Shown: positions 7,341 through 13,471 of the stretch, one piece after another
Position numbering within the stretch: position 1 is the first letter of the stretch
Layout of the letters: every line of letters begins with the position of its first letter
Source of the DNA: Candidatus Neomicrothrix sp. UBA4742
GTDB taxonomy: Bacteria > Actinomycetota > Acidimicrobiia > Acidimicrobiales > Acidimicrobilacustridaceae
Direction: 5' to 3'
Length of the DNA stretch: 18,570 nucleotides
Assembly (NCBI GenBank): GCA_002403895.1
Contig: DHIQ01000056.1
Span: 9,471 to 28,040, forward strand
The notes under the pieces: generated by a model
What the model saw: the letters and a program-made list of their open reading frames with translations, nothing else
What the model was told of the DNA's origin: nothing
The model's database searches: none
Made by a program: the position numbers and the translations under genes

Positions 7341-7356
7341 TGGCCAGGACTGGCCA
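7341..7356. terminator. Hairpin between convergent SnoaL-like and TetR genes
   Basis: TGGCCAG-GA-CTGGCCA has 7-bp perfect arms and lies in the 87-bp gap between two convergent stop codons. There is no U-tract. As RNA the loop would have to open an inner pair. A bidirectional terminator is plausible. Confidence 0.4.
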
Positions 7357-7374
7357 TGACCGACATCCCGTCCG

Positions 7375-8034
7375 TCAGTGGGGCGCGGTTGACGGCCCGC
7401 CGATGAGCGGCGGCTGATCGGCCAGGGCCTGCATCGCTCCGACGCACATCGTGGTGTAGATGTCGATCAGCTCCCGGCGTGGCATCTGGCGATTCACCCA
7501 ACAATCGATGAGACCGTTGAGTCCGCTCAACAAGATGCTGGCTGCCGCGGTGGCCGTCCGCGGCGTGAGGCCGAACGACTCCGCCCCCTTGGTCCCGTAG
7601 AACTCGCTGACCGACGCATGGATCTCGCGGCTCTGGCGCTCGACGGGGCCTGACACCGGGCGCGCCTGCATGAGGTTGGTGATCACCGCGCCGCGCTCGG
7701 CCAGGATGTCCAACCACGTGGTGAGCGAGGCCCGGATGGTGTCCTCGAACGTGACCGCCTGGGCCATGGCCGCCCCCACCCGAGCCCCGACCTCGGCCAT
7801 CTCCCGTTCGTGCAGGGCGAGGAGCAGATCGTCGGCGTTGTCGAAGTAGCGGTACCCGAGCGCCTTGCTCACGCCGGCCCGTGCCGCCACCCCCTCCATG
7901 GTGATGGCGTCGGTGCCGCTCTCGGCCACCAGCTCGGCTGCGGTGTCGAGGAACTGGGTCCGGCGCGCTTGGGCCGGCAGCCGTCGCCGCCGCTCCGGGC
8001 TCGGGGTCCGGGGGTGTGTGGTGGTGGTGGTCAT
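7375..8034 (-). CDS. TetR-family transcriptional regulator
   Basis: A 219-residue TetR-type repressor. The N-terminal DNA-binding domain spans about residues 24-72, with FLDTAAELVAESGTDAITM then the helix-turn-helix VAARAGVSKALGYRYFDNADDLL. The C-terminal part is an all-helical ligand domain not recognisable to a substrate class. The start is the ATG at 8034, with GAGGGTG about 6 nt upstream as Shine-Dalgarno. It diverges from the amidohydrolase gene, and the 134-bp gap carries a perfect 20-bp palindrome, so it very likely represses the amidohydrolase and perhaps itself. An arginine-rich stretch (ERRRRL) precedes the HTH and may contact DNA. Confidence 0.94.
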   Translation of the reverse strand: MTTTTTHPRTPSPERRRRLPAQARRTQFLDTAAELVAESGTDAITMEGVAARAGVSKALGYRYFDNADDLLLALHEREMAEVGARVGAAMAQAVTFEDTIRASLTTWLDILAERGAVITNLMQARPVSGPVERQSREIHASVSEFYGTKGAESFGLTPRTATAAASILLSGLNGLIDCWVNRQMPRRELIDIYTTMCVGAMQALADQPPLIGGPSTAPH

Positions 8035-8102
8035 GGATCACCCTCGGGCACGTCTGGTCGTCTACGCGGCTGGACTGGTCGGTTCGGGGGTCGAGGAGTG
8101 CC

Positions 8103-8132
8103 TTGACTGGTCCCCTGTAGTGACGGTACCGT
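8103..8132 (+). promoter_or_regulatory. Promoter of the amidohydrolase gene
   Basis: TTGACT (8103-8108) and TACCGT (8127-8132) make a -35/-10 pair with an 18-bp spacer. The -10 box lies inside the 20-bp palindrome, so a bound TetR dimer would occlude it. Confidence 0.6.
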
Positions 8133-8137
8133 CACTA
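8118..8137. promoter_or_regulatory. Perfect 20-bp palindrome, probable TetR operator
   Basis: TAGTGACGGTACCGTCACTA equals its own reverse complement over all 20 bases. It sits between the divergent TetR and amidohydrolase genes and overlaps the likely -10 box, the usual arrangement for a TetR-family dimer site. Confidence 0.8.
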
Positions 8138-8168
8138 ACCTAGTCGGGCAGGCCACCGGGGGGAACCC

Positions 8169-9311
8169 ATGCAGATCGAGCGCCGCCGTTTCGACGCCGA
8201 CAGCCACGTGCTGGAGCCGGGCGATTGGATCACGCCCTATGCCGATCCAGGGGTCCGGGGTCGCCTGCGGGATGCGGTCGGCTTCTTCGACCGGGCCACG
8301 GCAGACGCCCTGGTGGCGGCCCGACCGGCCGGATCCAACAAGGGGGATCGGGTGCGAGCCCGGCTGGGTGGCGCCGGCTACAAGGCCTTTGGCGCGTTCG
8401 ATCCCACCGAACGGTCCGAAGCGCTGGACCTGTTGGGCATCGACGCCCAGTTGGTGTTTTCCACGTTCGCCCCCAACCAGTTCCTCACCAGCCGCGACCT
8501 CGACGTCGTGTACGGCGGCGCCCGGGCCCACAACCGGGCCCTGGTCGAATTCTGCTCGGCCGATCCCCGCCTCCTCGCGGTGGGGCTCGTTCCGTTCCAC
8601 GATCCGGGCCGGGCCGGCGAGGAGGTCGAGGCCGCCCTGGCCATGGGCTGCGGTTCGGTGCTGGTCAGCGCCAGCGCCCGCGAGTCGGGTCGCGCTCCCT
8701 CCCATCCGGACTACGACAGGGTGTGGGGCCGGCTGAACGATGCCGATGCCCCCTTCATGCTCCACGTCGGGGCGGCCGGCCCGCTCCTGCCCAGCGGCTA
8801 CGTCGACAACGGGCGGCCCCGCCCCACCGACTTCCTCGGCGGTGGGGAGAACATCCGGTCGAAGGACTACGTGGGCATCGCCAAGTGGCCGGAGATCCTG
8901 TTGGCCACCCTCGCCTTCGACGGCGTGTTCGAGCGGTTCCCGTCGCTGCGTTGTGGGTGCGCCGAGCAGGGGGCCGAGTTCGTCGTCACCTTCCTGCGCA
9001 AGCTCGACCATGCCCAGCGGATGTTCCAGAAGACCGAGCCGGACCTGTCCGCCCTGCCCCAGCTCGCCTCGGACTACATCCGCCAACGGGTGAAGTTCAC
9101 CCCCTTCCCCGGCGAGGACGTGGGCTGGATCATCGATCAGATCGGCGCCGAGATGGTGCTGTTTTCCAGTGACTTCCCCCACCTCGAGGGCGGGCGGGAC
9201 CCGGAAGCCAAGTTCGAGGCGGCCATGGTCGACGTGTCGGACGCCGACCGGGAACGGTTCTACTCCGGCAACTTCGCCGAGCTCATGGGCTCGGCCTTCG
9301 TGGCCGCCTGA
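8169..9311 (+). CDS. Amidohydrolase_2 family metal-dependent hydrolase/decarboxylase
   Basis: A 380-residue TIM-barrel enzyme of the ACMS-decarboxylase-like amidohydrolase family. Metal and catalytic positions visible are FDADSHV (residues 8-14, Asp and His of strand 1), FMLHVG (His199) and FSSDFPH (Asp335, His338). Family members decarboxylate or hydrolyse aromatic and muconate-type intermediates in catabolic pathways; the substrate here is unknown. The start is the ATG at 8169 with a G-rich Shine-Dalgarno (8158-8164). Expression is probably controlled by the divergent TetR through the palindrome at 8118-8137. The usual His-Cys-Gly-Gly-type motif is replaced by CGCAEQGAEF near 262-271, a deviation seen in some subfamilies. 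Confidence 0.9.
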   Translation: MQIERRRFDADSHVLEPGDWITPYADPGVRGRLRDAVGFFDRATADALVAARPAGSNKGDRVRARLGGAGYKAFGAFDPTERSEALDLLGIDAQLVFSTFAPNQFLTSRDLDVVYGGARAHNRALVEFCSADPRLLAVGLVPFHDPGRAGEEVEAALAMGCGSVLVSASARESGRAPSHPDYDRVWGRLNDADAPFMLHVGAAGPLLPSGYVDNGRPRPTDFLGGGENIRSKDYVGIAKWPEILLATLAFDGVFERFPSLRCGCAEQGAEFVVTFLRKLDHAQRMFQKTEPDLSALPQLASDYIRQRVKFTPFPGEDVGWIIDQIGAEMVLFSSDFPHLEGGRDPEAKFEAAMVDVSDADRERFYSGNFAELMGSAFVAA

Positions 9312-9439
9312 CCTTGGCCCATCCCTCACCGATCCAGTGCGTCGACGCGAGCGGTGATGAGGGCGGTTCGTGTTGTGGGCGAAACTGGTGCCGGCGCGCA
9401 GCTTGTGTTGCGGGCACGACGGGTGATGGGGCGCGGTTC

Positions 9440-9919
9440 GTGATCGGGCGTACGCCGGGCGGGTATGAGATCGGGGCGTGGATTCTCAAGGCGCGTCCCG
9501 ACGTATGGGACATCGCTGGGTGGCTGGCGTCGGACGAGCCCGCTGGTTCGTGGCGTCTGGCCGAGTCGCCCCGAGTCGATCTGTTGGTGCCGGGTCAGCG
9601 TTGCTTCCTGTGGATCACGGGACCGGCCTCGGCCCGCCTCACGCCGGGGATCTGGGCGGCGGGTTCGGTGACGGGTGAGGTCATGCAGCGCGACGGCGAT
9701 CTGGATGATCCGCGCTGGACCGATCGGCAGGCGCAGCGCCAGACCCGTCCGTTCGTCCCCGTCGACCTCGATCGGCTGGACGAGCCGATCCGCCGGGCCG
9801 AGCTGCGGGCCGACCCTCGCTTCGCCATGGCGGAGATCCTGCGAGCGCCGAGGGTGGGCAACCCTGTGGTCGTCACCCCGGGCGAGCTCGAAGTCCTCGA
9901 CGAGTGGCTCGACGGTTAG
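9440..9919 (+). CDS. EVE-like (PUA-fold) domain protein
   Basis: A 159-residue protein from the GTG at 9440. The order AWILKARPDVWDIAGWL, then SWRL, then LLVPGQRCFLWITG, then GIWAAGSVTGEV matches the EVE domain, a PUA-like pocket that binds modified bases in DNA or RNA. EVE proteins often accompany restriction or antiphage genes, but also occur alone. An in-frame TTG at 9314, 3 nt after the amidohydrolase stop, would add 42 residues including four cysteines with no EVE similarity, so the GTG start is preferred; no clear Shine-Dalgarno supports either. The next gene is an HNH nuclease on the same strand, 122 bp downstream. Confidence 0.72.
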   Translation: MIGRTPGGYEIGAWILKARPDVWDIAGWLASDEPAGSWRLAESPRVDLLVPGQRCFLWITGPASARLTPGIWAAGSVTGEVMQRDGDLDDPRWTDRQAQRQTRPFVPVDLDRLDEPIRRAELRADPRFAMAEILRAPRVGNPVVVTPGELEVLDEWLDG

Positions 9920-9953
9920 GGCGGTTGCGCCGGGGCTGCGTGGTTCGTGGGTC

Positions 9954-9980
9954 AATCAGGTTGATTCAGGGGGACTCAGG
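9954..9980. repeat. Three TCAGG repeats at a 10-bp period upstream of the HNH gene
   Basis: TCAGG occurs at 9956-9960, 9966-9970 and 9976-9980, all on the same helical face. The first also lies in a small dyad, AATCA-GGT-TGATT (9954-9966). It could be a regulator or self-binding site for the HNH gene; no promoter is clearly recognisable. Confidence 0.4.
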
Positions 9981-10041
9981 AATATGCGGAAAGTGCGCGA
10001 AAGGGCTTGCCTCGAACTGGTGTTCGTGGTTGGGTGGCGCC

Positions 10042-11454
10042 ATGGGAACGGCGGTTCTGGAGACACGAGCGATTGGCGATTTGGCGTCGGCGGAAGCCGC
10101 GGTCGATGCGTTCTGTGGCGGGTTCGTGCCGGACGTGTTGACCGCTTCTCAGGCGGCTGACGCGGTGCGCCGGTTGTCGGCGTTGGAACGTAAGGTGGTT
10201 GCCGCCAAGGGGCGTGCCGCGCGGCGGGTGGATGTGTCGTCGATGTGGAAACACGCCGGGCATCGCAATGCGGCGGAGTGGATGGCTTCTCAGACCGGTG
10301 ACCCGGTGGGGGCAGCCGCGTCGTTGTTGGATACCGCGAAACGTCTGGAGGGGTGTCCGGCCACCGCGGACGCGTTCGCCGCCGGTGAAGTGTCGGCGGC
10401 GGCGGCCCGCGAAATCGTCGGTGCCTTCGCGGTGGACCCCACCGCGGAGGCCGGCCTGTTGGCCGTCGCCACCAAAGGTGATCACCGCCAGTTGGTTGAT
10501 TCCGCCGCCCGGGTGCGTCAAGCGGCGCGCTCCGCGGAAGACGAAGCGGCCAAGCATGCCCGGTTGCGGGCCCGGCGCTTCGGACGGACCCGCACCGACG
10601 CTGACGGCCTGGTGATCCTGCACGCCGGGTTCGCCCCCAAGGATTGGGCGGTGCATGCGGCGGAATTGAAACGCGCTACCGACGCCGAGTTCACCCGGGC
10701 CCGCCGTGAGGGCCGCCGCGAACCGGCCGAGGCGTACGCCGCCGATGCGCTCCTCGCCATGTTGACCGCCGGCCGGATGGGACCTGTGCGGCCTGATGCG
10801 ACCCAGCAACCGGCGGACGCGACGACCGATCAACCGACGGACCCACCCGCGGCCGAAGATGACCACAGCCCGCCGGACGAGTCAAGCGACGCGCCGGCGC
10901 TGTCACCGCCGCCCCTACTCGGGCCAGGGGTGAAAGCCGAGATCCTGGTGCTGGTCGACGGCATCGCGTTGAAACGTGGCTACGTCGCCACCGGCGAACG
11001 CTGCGAGATCATCGGCGTCGGGCCGGTCGACGTCGACTGGGTCAACCAACTGCTACCCGAAGCGATCGTGCACGCCCTCGTCCATGACGGTGTCGACATC
11101 ACCACCTATGCCTCGGCGACCCGCTCGATCCGCAAAGCCGTCAAGCTCGCCGTCAAAGCGCGGGACTGGTGCTGCGTCGTGAACGGCTGCGGCTTCGCTC
11201 GGCGCACCCAACGCGACCACCGCGACGACTACGCCAAGGGTGGATCCGGCTCCATCGACAATCTGAACTTGTTGTGCCAGTTCCACCACAACCAGAAAAC
11301 GAGAGACGGCGCCCGCTTGGAACGCCACGGCGACGAATGGCACTGGTGGCCGCCCCCGACCGCCGAACAACGCGCCAGCCATCACCCACCCAGCGACCCG
11401 TGGCGATCCGCGGTCGGCGCCAACCTCACCATCTGGAACCTCGACACGTCCTGA
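10042..11454 (+). CDS. DUF222 domain HNH endonuclease (13E12-repeat type)
   Basis: A 470-residue protein. The N-terminal half is an alpha-helical DUF222-type domain (SALERKVVAAKGRAARRVD; ASLLDTAKRLEGCPATADAF) as in the mycobacterial 13E12 repeat proteins. A Pro/Asp-rich linker, probably disordered, lies around 250-295. The C-terminal HNH nuclease module starts near Cys377-Cys378 and contains RDHRDDYAKGGSGSIDNLNL then CQFHHNQKT (first His at 393). These genes are usually multicopy in actinobacteria; their role is unclear, with selfish or defence functions proposed. The ATG at 10042 has GGGTGG 4-5 nt upstream; the frame is open further upstream into the EVE gene, but that part lacks family similarity. 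Heavy use of GAA, AAA and TTG differs from neighbours and suggests transfer. Confidence 0.9.
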   Translation: MGTAVLETRAIGDLASAEAAVDAFCGGFVPDVLTASQAADAVRRLSALERKVVAAKGRAARRVDVSSMWKHAGHRNAAEWMASQTGDPVGAAASLLDTAKRLEGCPATADAFAAGEVSAAAAREIVGAFAVDPTAEAGLLAVATKGDHRQLVDSAARVRQAARSAEDEAAKHARLRARRFGRTRTDADGLVILHAGFAPKDWAVHAAELKRATDAEFTRARREGRREPAEAYAADALLAMLTAGRMGPVRPDATQQPADATTDQPTDPPAAEDDHSPPDESSDAPALSPPPLLGPGVKAEILVLVDGIALKRGYVATGERCEIIGVGPVDVDWVNQLLPEAIVHALVHDGVDITTYASATRSIRKAVKLAVKARDWCCVVNGCGFARRTQRDHRDDYAKGGSGSIDNLNLLCQFHHNQKTRDGARLERHGDEWHWWPPPTAEQRASHHPPSDPWRSAVGANLTIWNLDTS

Positions 11455-11455
11455 C

Positions 11456-11474
11456 CGGTCGGCGAGGCCGACCG
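11456..11474 (+). terminator. GC-rich hairpin after the HNH gene
   Basis: CGGTCGGC-GAG-GCCGACCG gives an 8-bp perfect stem with a 3-nt loop, starting 2 nt after the HNH stop codon. No U-tract follows, as is common for high-GC actinobacterial terminators. The rest of the gap to 11600 holds a second weak stem (CGACGG/CCGTCG near 11559-11580) and nothing else recognised. Confidence 0.6.
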
Positions 11475-11600
11475 TCGGGCCCGCGACAGGACCCGTCGGC
11501 CGCAGGGCCAAGATGGTGACGCCGCATTGCCCCGCGCCGTGGCCGCCAGCAAAAAGCGACGGTTGGGAAAGGCCGTCGTCACGCGTTGCGGTCGACGAAC

Positions 11601-12431
11601 TCAGGCCACCGAGGCGGCCAGGTCCCGCAATGCCTCCACCGACCGCAACCAGTCGTCGATGGTGTTTTGGCGGACGCTGGTGATCACGTGGCTGATGCCG
11701 GCCTCGGCATAGCCGGCCAGCTGGCGCCGCAGGTCGTCGTGGTCGCTACTCAACCCGTCCCAATCCACCCGCATGGACAGGGTGAAGGTCGACTCCGGCC
11801 GCTCGGCCCGCAGCGTGGCGGCGACCGCCGCGGCGGCGTCGACGTCGAGGAAGGTGCCCTGCCAGCCGTCGCCGTGGGCCACAGCCCGGCGCAGCGCCGG
11901 GGCGGACGAGCCGCCGATCCAGATGGGGATGTGACGGTCGGGCGTGGGCATGATCCGCATCTGGTCGAGCGTGGTGAACTTGCCGTCGAAGTCGACGGGC
12001 TGCGGGCCCTCCCAGCAAGCCCGCAACACGTCGAGCGCTTCGTCGGTGCGAGGGCCTCGCTCGGCGAAGGGCACGCCCAGCGCGTCGAACTCGCCCTGGA
12101 GCCATCCGGCGGCGGCACCGACGACGAGCCGGCCCCCGCTCAGGTTGTCCAGCGATGCCAACTCCTTGGCCAGGTGCACCGGATGGCGGTAGGGCAGCAC
12201 CAACACACTGGTACCCAACCCGATGCGTTGGGTGGCCGCCGCGGCCCACGTCAAGGTGATGAGCGGCTCGTACAGGAACGCCGGCGGGTAGGGCGCCGAG
12301 GCGGGGATGGCCAGATGGTCACTCACCCAGACGTCGGCAAAGCCCAGGTCCTCCGCCTGGCGGGCGGCGCGGGTGATGCCGTCAGGCCCCGCCGCCCGGC
12401 CGTACTGAGGGAGATGGATACCGAAGCGCAT
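11601..12431 (-). CDS. LLM-class (luciferase-like) F420/flavin-dependent oxidoreductase
   Basis: A 276-residue TIM-barrel monooxygenase-like protein. Visible features are the N-terminal strand MRFGIHLPQYG, GFADVWVSDHL (residues 30-40), IGLGTSVLVLPYRHPVHLAKELASLD (70-95), SGGRLVVGAAAGW and HIPIWIGGSS. This is the pattern of the TIGR03619-like actinobacterial F420-dependent subfamily. Such enzymes reduce or oxidise small organic substrates with reduced F420 or FMN; F420 is favoured by subfamily resemblance, but the cofactor is not provable here. The start is the ATG at 12431, supported by TAACGT 7 nt upstream (leaderless). It is divergent from a SnoaL-like gene with a 50-bp gap, which suggests coordinated expression. 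Confidence 0.92.
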   Translation of the reverse strand: MRFGIHLPQYGRAAGPDGITRAARQAEDLGFADVWVSDHLAIPASAPYPPAFLYEPLITLTWAAAATQRIGLGTSVLVLPYRHPVHLAKELASLDNLSGGRLVVGAAAGWLQGEFDALGVPFAERGPRTDEALDVLRACWEGPQPVDFDGKFTTLDQMRIMPTPDRHIPIWIGGSSAPALRRAVAHGDGWQGTFLDVDAAAAVAATLRAERPESTFTLSMRVDWDGLSSDHDDLRRQLAGYAEAGISHVITSVRQNTIDDWLRSVEALRDLAASVA

Positions 12432-12438
12432 CGCCGGG

Positions 12439-12444
12439 ACGTTA
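12439..12444 (-). promoter_or_regulatory. -10 box of leaderless promoter for the LLM oxidoreductase
   Basis: TAACGT on the minus strand ends 7 nt before the ATG at 12431, leaving essentially no 5' untranslated region. Confidence 0.55.
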
Positions 12445-12481
12445 GCGAGTCCTTCCCCCGGTGGGCGGCTAGGAAGGGGTC

Positions 12482-12946
12482 ATGACTGACGTTCCTGATG
12501 CCGTCGCCGTGACCAACGTGTTGTACCGCTACGCCGAACTCATCGATCTCGGCGACTTCGAAGCGGTGGCCGACCTGCTGGCCGACTGCGTCATCACCGT
12601 CGAGGGCGTGCCCGGCGAGCAGCATGGGCGCGACACCATCCTGGCCATGTACGTGGACTGGACCCGCCGCTATTCCGACGGCACACCCCGCTCCCGCCAC
12701 CTGCTGTCGAACCCGATCGTCGCGGTCGACGCCGACGCGGGCATCGCGACGGTGCACAGCTCCTACACCGTGTTCCAGCAGACCGACGTCCTGGCCCTGC
12801 AGCCCATCATCGTCGGCCGCTACCACGACACGTTCGGGCGTCGAGCGGCGAGCGACGGATCGCTCGAGTGGCGCTTCCCCCGCCGTCACCTGTTCACCGA
12901 TCTGACCGGCGACCTCAGCCAGCACCTCCTCCACGGCCTGCACTGA
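12482..12946 (+). CDS. SnoaL-like/NTF2-fold protein
   Basis: A 154-residue protein with NTF2-like layout: helix TNVLYRYAELIDLGDFEAVADLL, strands, helix (RDTILAMYVDWTRRYSD), then RSRHLLSNPIVAVD and three more strands ending RFPRRHLFTDL. It matches the SnoaL_4 group of polyketide-cyclase-like, dehydratase and dioxygenase-beta-like proteins. The substrate is unknown. The ATG at 12482 has a good Shine-Dalgarno, AGGAAGGGG, ending 3 nt upstream. It is the second such protein in the window; the two share a fold but little obvious sequence. It is divergent from the LLM oxidoreductase and convergent with the small membrane protein gene. Confidence 0.87.
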   Translation: MTDVPDAVAVTNVLYRYAELIDLGDFEAVADLLADCVITVEGVPGEQHGRDTILAMYVDWTRRYSDGTPRSRHLLSNPIVAVDADAGIATVHSSYTVFQQTDVLALQPIIVGRYHDTFGRRAASDGSLEWRFPRRHLFTDLTGDLSQHLLHGLH

Positions 12947-12952
12947 CCAGAC

Positions 12953-13030
12953 CTTCTGCGCTTCTGGCGACGATCCTGTCCCCCAGGGGGCACCAAATCA
13001 TCGCCAGAACGAGGGAACGGTTCAGAAGCG
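12953..13030. repeat. Palindromic intergenic repeat element, copy 1
   Basis: The core arms TTCTGGCGACGAT (12962-12974) and ATCATCGCCAGAA (12997-13009) pair at 12 of 13 positions. The loop holds CCCCC-A-GGGGG (12980-12990). Outer arms CGCTTCTG (12959-12966) and CAGAAGCG (13023-13030) can also pair. It fills the gap between two convergent genes and is related to the element at 15215-15276. It is probably also a bidirectional terminator. Confidence 0.7.
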
Positions 13031-13035
13031 GGGAG

Positions 13036-13320
13036 TCAGGTGGTCGCGCCCTGCCTCTGGCGGGCCCGGGCGCTGCCCGAGTACGAGCTGATGTCGAGGA
13101 GGAAACCGAAGATCACGATGAACCAGCCGAAGCCCTTCACGCCGCGCACGGGGGCGTAGCAGACGGCCCAGGCCAGCGTTGTCCACGGGAGGATGAGGAA
13201 GCCGAGGAACCCCATCCAGAAATGGTCGAAGGCGATGGTCATGCGGTCGCCGAACAGCCAGAGCAGGAAGATGGCCAGCCGCGGGGAGAGCATGGCTAGC
13301 ACTCCGACGAAACAACACAT
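13036..13320 (-). CDS. Small conserved-type membrane protein
   Basis: A 94-residue protein with three hydrophobic segments, at about 1-23, 33-53 and 63-79: LSPRLAIFLLWLFGDR, GFLGFLILPWTTLAWAVCY and FGWFIVIFGFLLDISSYSG, followed by a short basic tail (SARARQRQ). Small proteins with this layout, including LPWTTLAWA and a final DxxSYxG, are common in actinobacteria, but their function is not known to me. The start is the ATG at 13320, with GGGAGGG 8 nt upstream; Met10 is an alternative. It is convergent with the SnoaL-like gene and divergent from the substrate-binding lipoprotein gene. Confidence 0.75.
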   Translation of the reverse strand: MCCFVGVLAMLSPRLAIFLLWLFGDRMTIAFDHFWMGFLGFLILPWTTLAWAVCYAPVRGVKGFGWFIVIFGFLLDISSYSGSARARQRQGATT

Positions 13321-13471
13321 GGTCCGTACCCTCCCGGTCGGCGACGCCTCCGACCCTAGACGACCGCCCGTCCCGATGATCGCCCGATGGCTGCCTGGTC
13401 TATGGATCGCACGGCGCCGCCGGGTCCGTCATGATGGCGACGCCGGCAGTCGGCCAGTCATCGGGGGATAC

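Noticed and set aside
8031..9329. A 432-codon minus-strand frame opposite the amidohydrolase
   Set aside because: The plus-strand gene has clear metal-binding motifs, a Shine-Dalgarno and a promoter. The antisense frame has none of these and also overlaps the operator region.
11527..11712. A short plus-strand frame beginning PRAVAASKKRRLGKA, resembling a basic ribosomal-type peptide
   Set aside because: It starts with TTG, lacks a Shine-Dalgarno, and most of it is antisense to the LLM oxidoreductase gene. The resemblance is only in composition.
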